Shown one piece after another: positions 35,692 through 45,274 of a stretch of DNA of 64,000 nucleotides. This stretch comes from Buttiauxella sp049686335 (GTDB lineage Bacteria > Pseudomonadota > Gammaproteobacteria > Enterobacterales > Enterobacteriaceae). The notes beneath the pieces were generated by a model. That model was given only the letters and a program-made list of their open reading frames with translations. It ran no database searches and had not been told where the DNA came from. The stretch is from contig NZ_JBAVHX010000005.1 in NCBI RefSeq assembly GCF_049686335.1, forward strand, positions 13,776-77,775, written 5' to 3'. The first letter of the stretch is position 1. Every line of letters begins with the position of its first letter. Made by a program: the position numbers and the translations under genes.

Positions 35692-38600
35692 TTACACCTT
35701 TTCCACATTGACCAGGAACGCCTTAAATTCAGGCGTTTGCGTGTTGGCATCACCGACATATGGCGTCAGGGTGTTAGCGATAAAGCCTTTCTTCGCTACC
35801 CCTTCGTAACCCCAGTGAATCGGAATACCGATGGTGTCCACTTTCTGGCCGTTCACATCCAGCTGGCGAATACGCTTGGTCACCACCGCTTTGGCTTTGA
35901 TAAAGCCACGGTTGGAGGAGACTTTCACCGTGTCGCCGTGAGCAATGCCGAGTGAATTCGCGAGCTTTTCGCCAATCTCGATAAACTGCTCTGGCTGCGC
36001 GATGGCATTCAGTAGCGCGTGTTTGGTCCAGTAGTGGAAATGCTCGGTCAGACGATAGGTGGTGCCGACATACGGGAACTTATCGTGCTTGCCCATCGCT
36101 TCCAGGTCACCTTTAAACACGCGCGCCGCCGGGTTAGAAACCACGTTCGGGTGCAGCGGGTTGGTGCCAAGCGGCGTTTCAAACGGCTCGTAATGCTCAG
36201 GGAACGGCCCTTCTGCCATTTTGTCGATAGCAAACAAGCGCCCTAAACCTTCCGGCTGCATGATGAACGGCCCAACGTCAGTGCCCGGAGCAGCAGTGCT
36301 GTAGTCGGCAATATCCGCGCCGCTCCACTTCGCGCCATCCCAGGAAATCAGACGGCGTTTTTCATCCCACGGTTTACCCGCTGGATCAGCAGAAGCACGG
36401 TTATACAGAATGCGACGGTTAAGCGGCCACGCCCAGGCCCAGCCCAGCGTGTTACCCAAACCTGATGGGTCGGCGTTATCACGGCGTGCCATCTGGTTGC
36501 CGTCTGGAGTCCAGGAACCGGCGAAAATCCAGCAGCCACTGGAAGTGGTGCCGTCATCGCGCAATTGAGCAAACGAGCTAAGCTGCTGGCCTTTTTTCAC
36601 CAGTACCGCGCCGGTTGCCGGGTCGACCACGTCCTGCAACGCTTTACCGTTGCTCTCCATCGCCACTTCTTCCGGAGCCGGGTTGTCTGGTGTCAGGTAA
36701 TTCCAGCTCATGTTCAGCACTTGCTCTGGCAGCGCACCGCCTTCAGTCTGGTACATATGGCGCAAGCGGCTAAAGATACCCGCAAGGATTTCGCCATCGT
36801 TCAGCGCTTCTCCTGGGGCATCTGCACCTTTCCAGTGCCACTGCAACCAACGGCCGGAGTTAACGATAGAACCGTTTTCTTCGGCAAAGCAGGTCGATGG
36901 CAAGCGGAACACTTCAGTCTGGATTTTCGACGGGTCGACATCGTTCATCTCGCCGTGGTTTTGCCAGAAGTTAGAGGTTTCGGTGTTCAGCGGGTCGATG
37001 GTCACGAGGAATTTCAGCTTCGACAGCGACGCAATGACTTTGTTTTTATTCGGGAACGACGCGACAGGGTTGAAGCCCTGACACAGATATCCGTTCACCT
37101 TGCCCTGGTTCATCATCTCGAAATATTGCAGGACGTCGTAGCCCTTGTCCCACTTCGGCAACCAGTCATAACCCCAGCTGTTTTCCGCTGTGGCTTTGTC
37201 GCCAAAGAAGGCTTTCATCATTGAAACGAAGAATTTCGGGTAGTTGCCCCAGTAGTTGACCTGGCCTTCCAGCAGCGGTTTCGGCGTGTTGGCGGCAAGG
37301 TATGTCTGGAGATCGGGCTGTTTTTCGTTCGGCAACGTCATGTAGCCTGGCAGGCTTTGTGACAGCAAACCGAGATCGGTCAGCCCCTGAATATTGGAGT
37401 GTCCACGCAGGGCGTTGACGCCGCCGCCTGCCATTCCCATATTGCCGAGCAGCAGCTGGATCATCGCCATGGTACGAATGTTCTGCGCGCCCACGGAGTG
37501 TTGCGTCCAGCCCAGTGCATACAGGAACGATGCGGTTTTATCTTTTACGCTGGTCGCTGCGATATATTCACAGACCTGAATGAAGTCATCTTTCGGGGTA
37601 CCGCAAATATTGGAAACCACCTCTGGCGTGTAGCGGGAAACGTGCTCTTTGAGCAGGTTCCATACACAGCGCGGATGGGTCAGCGTCAGGTCGCGTTTCG
37701 CGAAGCCCTTCTCATCCAGCTCATAATTCCAGGAGGTTTTGTCGTATTTACGGTTTGCCGCGTCGTAGCCGGAGAACAGGCCGTCATCGAAGCTGTAATC
37801 CTCACGCACAATCAGATTGGCGTTGGTGTAAGCCTCGACATACTCGCGGTTGTATTTATTGTTGTTTATCAGATACAGCAATACGCCAGACAAGAAAGCA
37901 ATGTCTGAGCCTGAGCGAATCGGGGTGTAGAAATCCGCCACCGAAGCGGTTCGCGTAAAGCGCGGATCGATAACAATTAGCTTCGCGCCGTTATGGATTT
38001 TGGCTTCCATCGCCCAGCGGAACCCGACGGGATGCGCTTCTGCGGCGTTGCCACCCATCACAATCACGAGATCGGCGTTCTTAATATCAACCCAGTGGTT
38101 GGTCATCGCACCGCGACCAAATGTTGGAGCAAGACTTGCTACCGTTGGTCCGTGTCAGACACGCGCCTGGTTATCCACGGCTAACATGCCGAGGGCGCGG
38201 GAAAATTTCTGGGTTAAATAGCCGGTTTCATTACTGGATGCTGATGCACACAACATACCGGTGGAGAGCCAACGGTTGACCGTCGTTCCCTGGTCGTTCT
38301 GCGCAATAAAGTTGGCATCACGGTCTTGTTTCATCAGTTTGGCGATACGGTCAAATGCCGATTCCCAACTGATTTGCTCCCACTTATCCGAGCCTGGCGC
38401 GCGATAAGACGGGAATTTCAGGCGGCTTTCACTGTGGATGAAGTCCACAAGTCCTGCGCCTTTCGGGCAAAGTGCACCACGGTTTACCGGATGGTCCGGG
38501 TCGCCTTCAATATGGAAGATTGATGCTTTGGCATTTTTCGCGCCGTCACCGAGGCTGTACATCAATAGCCCGCAACCGACGGAACAGTATGTGCAGGTGT

Positions 38601-38742
38601 TACGCGTTTCACGGGTACGTAGTAATTTGTATTGCCGTGTTTCCGCCAGTGCAACGCCCGGGGCAAAACCCAGTGCCGCTGCTGTAGTCCCTGCCATACC
38701 GCCAGCACAGATCTTAAAGAACTGTCTTCTGCTGACCTGCAT
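35692..38742 (-). CDS. fdoG: Formate dehydrogenase-O, catalytic selenoprotein subunit
   Basis: One reading frame of 1016 aa with an in-frame TGA at 38155-38157 read as selenocysteine 196 (context NQARV-U-HGPTVASL), exactly as in E. coli; a conventional ORF search splits it into 222- and 804-codon parts. Twin-arginine signal SRRQFFK, then the N-terminal [4Fe-4S] motif CTYCSVGCGL and the Mo-bis-MGD domains. It oxidises formate on the periplasmic side. The start at 38742 has AAGGAG upstream. Decoding needs selC (28873) plus SelB, which is outside the window. Confidence 0.97.
38115..38157 (-). promoter_or_regulatory. SECIS element of fdoG
   Basis: Directly after the TGA on the minus strand the mRNA can fold: outer stem GACCAA/TTGGTC and inner stem AGCAAG/CTTGCT with a tiny apical loop. 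This is the shape and position of bacterial SelB-binding SECIS hairpins. Confidence 0.8.
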
Positions 38743-38914
38743 GGGTGCTCCTTGTTTCGACATTTTCACATTATTTATAGGTGTATTTTTTTTGCGGTCT
38801 GCGCCGCAAAAGTCCACAATCAAACCGAACTGGAAATATCCCCTACTCCAGAAGGGTTAGTGTTTCCAGAATACCACATTAGAATTAAGGCTGTTCCAAT
38901 CAGGTTAAGACAAA

Positions 38915-39739
38915 GTGAACAATTCCAACCCAAATCAAAGCAAAATTGTGAAGGCCGTCACTGGTGCGCGGACTATAGAGCTGTGGCAACGCCAGGATTT
39001 GCTCGCGGCCAAAGAAGACTGGCTGGCAGAAGAAGTGCCGGTAGCGCTGGTCTACAACGGTATTTCGCATGTGGTCATGATGGCTTCGCCCAAAGATTTG
39101 GAACTTTTTGCGCTCGGTTTTTCTTTATCAGAAGGGATTATTGAATCTCCGGCAGACATTTACGGAATTGATGTTTTACCCGTTTGTAATGGCTTAGAAG
39201 TGCAAATTGAGCTTTCCAGCCGCCGCTTTATGGGATTGAAAGAGCGCCGCCGCTCCCTTGCCGGGCGTACCGGTTGCGGCGTTTGTGGCGTGGAACAACT
39301 CAATGATATTGGCCGCCCGATAACGCCTCTTCCATTTACGCAAACCTTCGATTTGAACAAGCTGGATGCAGCTTTAAACCAGATGCGCGATTACCAGCCT
39401 GTCGGGCAACTCACTGGTTGTACTCATGCCGCGCTGTGGCTGAATGAAAACGGCACTATTCTGGATGGTAAAGAAGATATTGGCCGCCATGTGGCGCTGG
39501 ATAAACTGCTCGGCGTGCGTTGCCGTGAAGCCTGGAATAATGGTGCGGTGCTCGTCTCCAGCCGGGCCAGCTATGAGATGGTGCAAAAATCTGCTCAGTG
39601 CGGTGTCGAAATTCTGTTTGCAGTATCTGCCGCCACCACGCTTGCCGTAGAAGTCGCGCAGCGCTGCAATCTGACGCTTATCGGTTTTAGCAAACCAGGC
39701 CGTGCGACGGTATATACCCATCCGCAGCGGCTGTGTTAA
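38915..39739 (+). CDS. fdhD: Sulfurtransferase FdhD for formate dehydrogenase
   Basis: 274 aa with a GTG start (E. coli 277). It transfers sulfur from IscS to the molybdenum cofactor of FdoG-type enzymes. The paired cysteines are in GRTGCGVCGVEQL (about residues 117-120), and the conserved VGQLTGCTHAA and EDIGRHVALDK blocks follow. It is divergent from fdoG across 172 bp. Confidence 0.96.
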   Translation: MNNSNPNQSKIVKAVTGARTIELWQRQDLLAAKEDWLAEEVPVALVYNGISHVVMMASPKDLELFALGFSLSEGIIESPADIYGIDVLPVCNGLEVQIELSSRRFMGLKERRRSLAGRTGCGVCGVEQLNDIGRPITPLPFTQTFDLNKLDAALNQMRDYQPVGQLTGCTHAALWLNENGTILDGKEDIGRHVALDKLLGVRCREAWNNGAVLVSSRASYEMVQKSAQCGVEILFAVSAATTLAVEVAQRCNLTLIGFSKPGRATVYTHPQRLC

Positions 39740-39858
39740 CGGTTTGTACATTCCGTTACTTACCGACACCAATCACTCACTGAACGTATTTGTTTGTTGG
39801 AATAAAGTTATTTCAACGGGCCAACAACCCATACATAAACGAATACGAGACTATCAAA

Positions 39859-40167
39859 ATGAAAAAAGTATTAACTCTGATTGCTGTTGCTGTAATGGGT
39901 CTGTCTTCTGCTGCTTTCGCTGCTGAAACCACCGCCGCACCTGCTCCGGTAAAACACAGCACCACTACTGTGCACCACAAAAAACACCATAAAGCAGCAC
40001 CTGTAGCGCAGAAAGCGCAAGCAGCTAAAAAGCACCACAAAAAAGCGACTAAAGCTGTGACTCCAGCTGCCGCTCCTCAGAAAGCTCAGGCTGCCAAAAA
40101 GCACCACAAAAAAGCGACTCACACAGTAGCGCCAGCGGCAAAACCAGCGGTTAAACCAGCTGCATAA
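39859..40167 (+). CDS. asr: Acid shock protein Asr
   Basis: 102 aa from the ATG at 39859 (MKKVLTLIAVAVMG); the in-frame start at 39790 would add 23 non-conserved residues. A cleaved signal peptide (SSAAFA-AE) is followed by a very basic, low-complexity mature part with three HHKK-type repeats, two of them AQAAKKHHKKAT. It is periplasmic and induced by low pH through PhoBR/RstBA in E. coli. There it sits elsewhere on the chromosome; here it follows fdhD. Confidence 0.94.
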   Translation: MKKVLTLIAVAVMGLSSAAFAAETTAAPAPVKHSTTTVHHKKHHKAAPVAQKAQAAKKHHKKATKAVTPAAAPQKAQAAKKHHKKATHTVAPAAKPAVKPAA

Positions 40168-40194
40168 TTCGGCAACAAAATCCCTCTTCTCTAA

Positions 40195-40222
40195 AACACC
40201 CGGCTTGCCGGGTGTTTTTTTA
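40195..40222 (+). terminator. Terminator of asr
   Basis: Perfect stem AACACCCGGC-TT-GCCGGGTGTT followed by a T-run, 28 bp after the stop codon. Confidence 0.9.
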
Positions 40223-40276
40223 TTAACTTCATCATTATCCCACCTCCCATTCCCTCACTTCGTTAATTCAAGCCAC

Positions 40277-40303
40277 TCCACTTTTCCCTCATTCTGCCGA
40301 TAA
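40277..40303 (+). promoter_or_regulatory. Sigma-28 (FliA) flagellar-class promoter of cheV
   Basis: TCCACTTT, 11 bp, GCCGATAA. The -10 matches the FliA consensus GCCGATAA perfectly and the -35 matches TAAAGTTT at 5 of 8 positions with correct spacing. It lies 52 bp upstream of the cheV start. Confidence 0.75.
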
Positions 40304-40355
40304 CTTAGACAAGCGCCGGGGCGACTACCCGCCAGGTTATCGAACAGAGGTTTAA

Positions 40356-41321
40356 ATGGATAGTTTTCAAAAAGATATTGATGAAAGGGCTAACCTGGCG
40401 TTATCCAACAAGTTTGAGCTGTTGTTGTTCCGCTTAGGCAAAGGCCAGCACTCTGATAAATCAGAGCTGTACGGCATTAACGTTTTTAAACTGCGTGAAA
40501 TTGTGCCCATGCAGAAAATCAATCGCGCGGCTGGAATGATGTCGCCACTGTTAGGAATGGCCAATATTCGCGACCAGATTATCCCGGTAATCGACCTGCC
40601 CGCCGTTACCGGATGCACGCCTGAAACGGGTCTGAATCTGTTACTGATAACCGAATACGCCCGTAGCACGCAGGCATTTGCGGTCGAGTCGGTTGAAAAT
40701 ATTATCCGCCTCGACTGGAGCCAGGTTCACGCCGCCGAGTCAGGCGTCAGCAGCCGCAACATTACCAGCATTGCTTCGCTCGATAGCGAAGAGTACAAGG
40801 GCGAGCTGGCACTGGTACTGGATGTTGAGCAGATCCTGTATGACATTATTCCTTCAGGGCGCAATGTGGATGTGAAGGCCATCGAAGGACAAACCAATCC
40901 ACTGAAACCTGGTGCGGTGGCGATTGTTGCCGAAGATTCCAAAGTCGCCCGCATGATGCTTGAACAAGGCCTTAAAGGAATGGGGATCCCAGTCGAGATG
41001 TATTCCACAGGACTTGAGGCCTGGGAGAAAATCAAGGTTATCGCCGCAGAAGCTAAAGCCGCAGGCCAACCGGTAACCGATCGAATTGGTATGGTTTTAA
41101 CCGACATCGAAATGCCGGAAATGGATGGCTTTACGCTGACGCGAAATATCAAAACGGATATCTCGTTAAAGCAGATCCCGGTGGTCATTCACTCGTCTTT
41201 ATCAGGCAGTGCCAACGAAGATCACGTGCGCAAAGTGGGTGCGAACGGCTATGTCGCGAAGTTCGACGTGAAGGAGCTTTCTGAGGTGATTACTAAAGCG
41301 CTGGAAGGTGCGGTGGTTTAG
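40356..41321 (+). CDS. cheV: Chemotaxis coupling protein CheV (CheW-REC)
   Basis: 321 aa. An N-terminal CheW domain (about 15-165; ELYGINVFKLREIVPMQ, QIIPVIDLPAV) couples receptors to CheA; a C-terminal receiver (about 188-318) has AEDSKVAR, the phospho-acceptor Asp in LTDIEMPEMDGF, and the conserved Lys in YVAKFDVKEL. Salmonella has CheV; E. coli K-12 does not. Good start: GAGG 6 bp before the ATG. Single-gene unit with a sigma-28-type promoter. Confidence 0.93.
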   Translation: MDSFQKDIDERANLALSNKFELLLFRLGKGQHSDKSELYGINVFKLREIVPMQKINRAAGMMSPLLGMANIRDQIIPVIDLPAVTGCTPETGLNLLLITEYARSTQAFAVESVENIIRLDWSQVHAAESGVSSRNITSIASLDSEEYKGELALVLDVEQILYDIIPSGRNVDVKAIEGQTNPLKPGAVAIVAEDSKVARMMLEQGLKGMGIPVEMYSTGLEAWEKIKVIAAEAKAAGQPVTDRIGMVLTDIEMPEMDGFTLTRNIKTDISLKQIPVVIHSSLSGSANEDHVRKVGANGYVAKFDVKELSEVITKALEGAVV

Positions 41322-41326
41322 TTTTT

Positions 41327-41416
41327 ACAGGTCGGATAAGCGAAGCGTCACCTGACGCTTTTTACCTTAGATTACAGGCACAAATGGTGGATGACGCTGA
41401 CGTTTATCCACCCTAC
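41327..41416. repeat. REP-like pair between cheV and the GntR regulator
   Basis: GGTCGGATAAGCGAAGCGTCACC and GTGGATGACGCTGACG...TATCCACC face each other between convergent genes. Confidence 0.8.
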
Positions 41417-41435
41417 AAAACCTGTTTAGTGTTTG

Positions 41436-42158
41436 TTATTTACCCACCCAGCTATTTTTAATTTTGAACATATCTGCGCGGTTGTAACTACACGAAAAGT
41501 TGAACGCTTTGCCGTCTTCCAGTTTGGTGACGCCGGAGACTTTCAGCATCGGCAGGCCGGGTGAAATAGACAGCAAGGCCGCCAGATCGTCATTAAATAA
41601 ATCGCCTTCAATCACCGAGTTATAAAACTTAATTTTCTTACCGGTGTATTCTTCGATGTATTCATACAACGAGCCTTGTTCAAGCACCGTTGTCGGAATG
41701 GTGGCGATGATTTCGCTGTTAATCCAGGAGTCTTCAACCAGCACTGCAACGTCGTCAATCAGGCGGATGCGGCGGATAAAATGAACATCCTGTTTTGTCT
41801 CCAACTGCGACGCTACCGCCTGCGGTGCGGGTATTAATTGATGCGTCACCAGCTCGCTTGAGATTTTCGCCTGCTGACCAAACTCCCGGGAAAAACCTAA
41901 AATAGAATCCCCGGTACCGCTATTGAGCATATAGACGTTGTCTTCAATCACTTTGGTGACATACATCCCCTTGCCATGGATTCGCTCGATAAATCCCTCT
42001 TGTTCAAGAACATTCATCGCTTTTTGCAGCGTAACCCGCGTTACGCCATATTGTGCCGCCAGTTCTCTTTCTGAAGGGATTTTTTCGCCAACCTGATAGC
42101 GATGGCTGAGGATATCTTCCTGAATACTCTTCTTAATTTCTATATATCGCGCAGCCAT
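41436..42158 (-). CDS. GntR-family (HutC/UTRA) transcriptional regulator
   Basis: 240 aa. N-terminal winged HTH (about 5-70; GEKIPSERELAAQYGVTRVTLQKAMNVL) and a C-terminal UTRA ligand-binding domain (about 95-235). HutC-type regulators bind phosphosugars or similar effectors, here probably a phospho-beta-glucoside. It is the third gene of a minus-strand cluster with a PTS permease and a GH4 enzyme, and likely represses it through the palindrome at 44804. Confidence 0.88.
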   Translation of the reverse strand: MAARYIEIKKSIQEDILSHRYQVGEKIPSERELAAQYGVTRVTLQKAMNVLEQEGFIERIHGKGMYVTKVIEDNVYMLNSGTGDSILGFSREFGQQAKISSELVTHQLIPAPQAVASQLETKQDVHFIRRIRLIDDVAVLVEDSWINSEIIATIPTTVLEQGSLYEYIEEYTGKKIKFYNSVIEGDLFNDDLAALLSISPGLPMLKVSGVTKLEDGKAFNFSCSYNRADMFKIKNSWVGK

Positions 42159-42191
42159 AGGGGTTCTTTTATTCGCGTTATCGTCGGGCCG

Positions 42192-43442
42192 TTAGTGTAC
42201 CACTTCAGCCGTTAATTCCGCTTCCTGTGCTTCAATAGCCAGCTGTTTGACCTCCATTATTCTGAAGAATGGATAGTAGATCAGCGTCGAAATAAGAATC
42301 ATGCAGCCTGACCAGATTGCCGCTGGAATGTTCCCGCCCGTGGCGAAATACGCATTAAGAATGGGCGGCATCGTCCAGGGGATTTGGAATACCGGCCTGC
42401 CGATAATGCCGTAATCCATCAGTAGATATGAACAAGTGCAAATCACCAGTGGAGCGACGATCAGCGGGAACATCATTATTGGGTTGAGTACCATCGGTAC
42501 GCCAAAAATAACCGGCTCGTTGATGCAAAAAATAGACGGGCCAAACGAGACACGACCAATGGATTTATAATAGCGACTCTTCGACAGCAGCATGGCCAGC
42601 ACTAACCCCATAGTCGCTCCCGAACCACCGGCACAAATAAAGAAGTTATAAAATCCTTCGGCAGTAATATGCGGAACGGGCTGGTCGCTAAGATACGCCT
42701 GGGTGTTTTCAGCGATGAATTTTAAAAATATCGGGCTGGTGATCCCGGACAGTACGTTGGTGCCATGAATACCACAGCTCCATAATAACGAAATGAGCGC
42801 GACCAGAATTAACATGCCAGGCAAGGTATCTAAGCCGTGAACCAGGGGGCTGAGCAGCAAAGTAAAGAAGGCATTGATATCAAAATCCAGAATCACGCGC
42901 ACAAACCAGACTAACGTCAGACAAACCACCGCTGGTACCAGGCTGATAAAAGATTGCAGCACGGCGGGAGGAACACCTTCGGGCATTCGGATATAGATTT
43001 TGTGCGTGATAAAAAAGCGCACCGTATAGACCGTAAATATCGACAAAATAATCGCCGAGAACAAGCCGGCAGCGCCAAAGTTATCGACATTAATTTTATA
43101 ATGGCTATCAAGCTGGGCCAGCACAAAAACCGACACCGTAATACAACAACAGCTTAAGCCATCGAGGTCGTATTGCTTCGCCAGGTTATAGCTGATGCCA
43201 ATCGCGGCAACCAAACCGATAATCCCGAAGGTTGCCTGCACCGGCACACTGAGTTTATCGGCATAGACTCCAAGAAAATCACTCCAGCCAGGAATGGGCA
43301 AATTAGCGATAATGAGAAACAGACTTCCGGCAATAATAAACGGCAATGTAAAAGCGATACCGTTACGAATGGCGACCAAAATAACGTTATTGCCGACTTT
43401 CATTAAGACGGGAATAACTCTGTTTTCCAGAAAATTTTGCAT
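42192..43442 (-). CDS. PTS cellobiose/beta-glucoside-type IIC permease
   Basis: 416 aa, Lac/cellobiose family EIIC (relatives ChbC, CelB). About ten hydrophobic segments; family motifs CGIHGTNVLSG and CINEPVIFGVPMVLNP are present. It should import and, with a IIB partner, phosphorylate a beta-disaccharide or beta-glucoside. No IIA or IIB gene is in the cluster, so these must come from elsewhere. It starts 18 bp after the GH4 gene. Confidence 0.9.
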   Translation of the reverse strand: MQNFLENRVIPVLMKVGNNVILVAIRNGIAFTLPFIIAGSLFLIIANLPIPGWSDFLGVYADKLSVPVQATFGIIGLVAAIGISYNLAKQYDLDGLSCCCITVSVFVLAQLDSHYKINVDNFGAAGLFSAIILSIFTVYTVRFFITHKIYIRMPEGVPPAVLQSFISLVPAVVCLTLVWFVRVILDFDINAFFTLLLSPLVHGLDTLPGMLILVALISLLWSCGIHGTNVLSGITSPIFLKFIAENTQAYLSDQPVPHITAEGFYNFFICAGGSGATMGLVLAMLLSKSRYYKSIGRVSFGPSIFCINEPVIFGVPMVLNPIMMFPLIVAPLVICTCSYLLMDYGIIGRPVFQIPWTMPPILNAYFATGGNIPAAIWSGCMILISTLIYYPFFRIMEVKQLAIEAQEAELTAEVVH

Positions 43443-43460
43443 GAAATATTCCTTTAATAA

Positions 43461-44783
43461 CTATTCATCCATGGCAAGAGTGTATTGCGGCAAGAAATCT
43501 CGGTTCGCGGCTAAATAATCTTTGAGTATATTCCCGGCAACCGCCACGGACGGCACCAACGGGTGAGCGGCCAACGCCAGTAGCGCGGTTTGGGTATTGC
43601 CGGTCATTGCCGCTTCAATAGTCAGTTCTTCAAAGGCTTTCACGCTCTGAATTAACCCGCGAATACGCACCGGTAAACGCCCATACGCCAGCGGGCGTGC
43701 GCCCTGCTTATCAATCACCGCATTGGTTTCAATCACTGCATCATCCGGTAAATCTGGCGTGGTTCCGCGATTAGCCGTGTTAACCACATGCACTTCTTTT
43801 TTATTGTTATAGAGCGCGCTGATAATTGAGCATGCAGTATCGGAATAATAAGCTCCTCCACGGCTGGATAATTCTGGTGGTTTTTCACAAAGAGCCGGGT
43901 TTCGATAGAGGTCAAACAGGGATTTTTCAATGCGTAGTGAGCGTTCACCACGCGTACCGCCTTTTTGCAATTCTTCGAGTTCGTGCTGCACCATTTCCTG
44001 GTTTAAGTAGAAGTACTTTAAATATGAGAGCGGATAAAAATTCAGGGCGCGGATAAACTCAGCAGGTAAGCCAATATCGGGGATATTCTTTAATTTATTA
44101 TCAGAGACACCTTGCGCGAGTTTTTCAATAAAATCAGCCGTGACATCGGTGCCATGCAGAGTGATTCGGTCGGCGAAAATTAAATGGTTCAGCCCCATAA
44201 TTCTCGCATCAATCGCCTCGCGGCCCACGCCGTAGGTTTTGGCAATATCCATCATCATGCTGTTGGCACCGCTACAGATGCCCAGCGATTTAATCTTGCT
44301 GTACTTTTCTATCGCTTCCGTAACAATGCCTGCTGGGTTGGTGAAATTAATCAACCACGCATCCGGGCATAACACTTCCATCTCTTTGCAGATTTCCAGT
44401 AATACCGGAATGGTACGCTGCGCCTTCATAAACCCGCCAGGGCCAGTGGTTTCCTGGCCTAAAACGCCATAACTCAGCGGGATTTTTTCATCCTGAATCC
44501 GCGCGGCTAATTGCCCAACACGGATTTGCGTCGTAACAAAGTCAGCATCTTTAAGCGCCAGCTGGCGGTCAGTGGTGAGGTGCACCGTCATGGGAATGCC
44601 GGATTTTTTCACCATACGCTGGGCGAGTTGCCCGACGATTTCGAGCTTTTCGCGGCCTGTTTCAATATCCACCAGCCAGTATTCGCTGACCGGGAGTTCA
44701 GCGTGTCTTTTAAGAAATCCGTCTATTAGTTCCGGCGTGTAGCCAGAGCCTCCGCCGAGGGTCACAATTTTTAATGGCTTCAT
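43461..44783 (-). CDS. 6-phospho-beta-glucosidase (GH4)
   Basis: 440 aa. GH4 enzymes use NAD+ and a divalent metal. The N-terminal Rossmann motif VTLGGGSGYTPELI, NFTNPAGIVTEA, the metal-ligand Cys in LGICSGANS and His in GLNHLIF are present; the family resembles CelF/ChbF/LicH. It would split the phosphorylated sugar delivered by the IIC permease into glucose-6-phosphate plus aglycone or sugar. First gene of the cluster. Confidence 0.92.
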   Translation of the reverse strand: MKPLKIVTLGGGSGYTPELIDGFLKRHAELPVSEYWLVDIETGREKLEIVGQLAQRMVKKSGIPMTVHLTTDRQLALKDADFVTTQIRVGQLAARIQDEKIPLSYGVLGQETTGPGGFMKAQRTIPVLLEICKEMEVLCPDAWLINFTNPAGIVTEAIEKYSKIKSLGICSGANSMMMDIAKTYGVGREAIDARIMGLNHLIFADRITLHGTDVTADFIEKLAQGVSDNKLKNIPDIGLPAEFIRALNFYPLSYLKYFYLNQEMVQHELEELQKGGTRGERSLRIEKSLFDLYRNPALCEKPPELSSRGGAYYSDTACSIISALYNNKKEVHVVNTANRGTTPDLPDDAVIETNAVIDKQGARPLAYGRLPVRIRGLIQSVKAFEELTIEAAMTGNTQTALLALAAHPLVPSVAVAGNILKDYLAANRDFLPQYTLAMDE

Positions 44784-44803
44784 GAATTTTCCTTTTCAAC
44801 TTT

Positions 44804-44821
44804 AACTGGCGTATGCCAGTT
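44804..44821 (-). promoter_or_regulatory. Perfect palindrome, candidate GntR/UTRA operator
   Basis: AACTGGC-GTAT-GCCAGTT is a perfect inverted repeat 20 bp upstream of the GH4 start codon. Size and alternating core are typical of HutC-type operators. The cognate regulator would be the one at 41436. Confidence 0.6.
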
Positions 44822-44904
44822 TGCAAAAAGAAAATATCACAACCTTTTCGGGCAACAAGGGAGGTTAGTCACATAAAAATAAGGGTTATTAAAAATAAGC
44901 GGGG

Positions 44905-44930
44905 GAAAAAATCCCCGACCAGGGCCGGGG
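44905..44930 (-). terminator. Terminator of the rhamnose transport operon (after rhaM)
   Basis: On the minus strand CCCCG-GCCCTGGT-CGGGG is followed by ATTTTTTC, about 30 bp after the rhaM stop. Confidence 0.85.
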
Positions 44931-44959
44931 ATGACAGGCTAGGAGTTTGATTTGAAGCC

Positions 44960-45274
44960 TTACTCTAAATAAAACACTTCTTTTAACTCGGCGCTCACCG
45001 GGCTGTTATCGGCGTTGCTCGGCATGATTTCGCTCATATGTTTCCACCAGCGTTGGCAAACTTCGGTTTGGGCAACCGCATTCCAGCGAGCTTCTGACTC
45101 AATCTCTACCGTGGCAAAAAGCAGGTTGCGCGGCGCATCAAGATAAATGGCGTAGTGATGTGCGCCATGCTGTTTCAACACCGCTTCCAGCTCGGGCCAG
45201 ATTGGCGTGTGTCGCCGCTGGTACTCTTCATGCGCGTCAGAATTTACCTGCATCACAAACGCTTTGCGGATCAT
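44960..45274 (-). CDS. rhaM: L-rhamnose mutarotase
   Basis: 104 aa, equal to E. coli RhaM. It interconverts alpha- and beta-L-rhamnose so that RhaA receives its preferred anomer. Family features RRHTPIWPEL (catalytic His), HYAIYLDAPRNLLFA and RWWKHMSEIMP are visible. It overlaps the preceding reductase gene by 4 bp; last gene of its operon. Confidence 0.96.
   Translation of the reverse strand: MIRKAFVMQVNSDAHEEYQRRHTPIWPELEAVLKQHGAHHYAIYLDAPRNLLFATVEIESEARWNAVAQTEVCQRWWKHMSEIMPSNADNSPVSAELKEVFYLE

Noticed and set aside
38155..38157. Premature stop splitting fdoG into a pseudogene
   Set aside because: The TGA is in the exact Sec196 context, a SECIS hairpin follows, and selC is present, so it is a selenocysteine codon.
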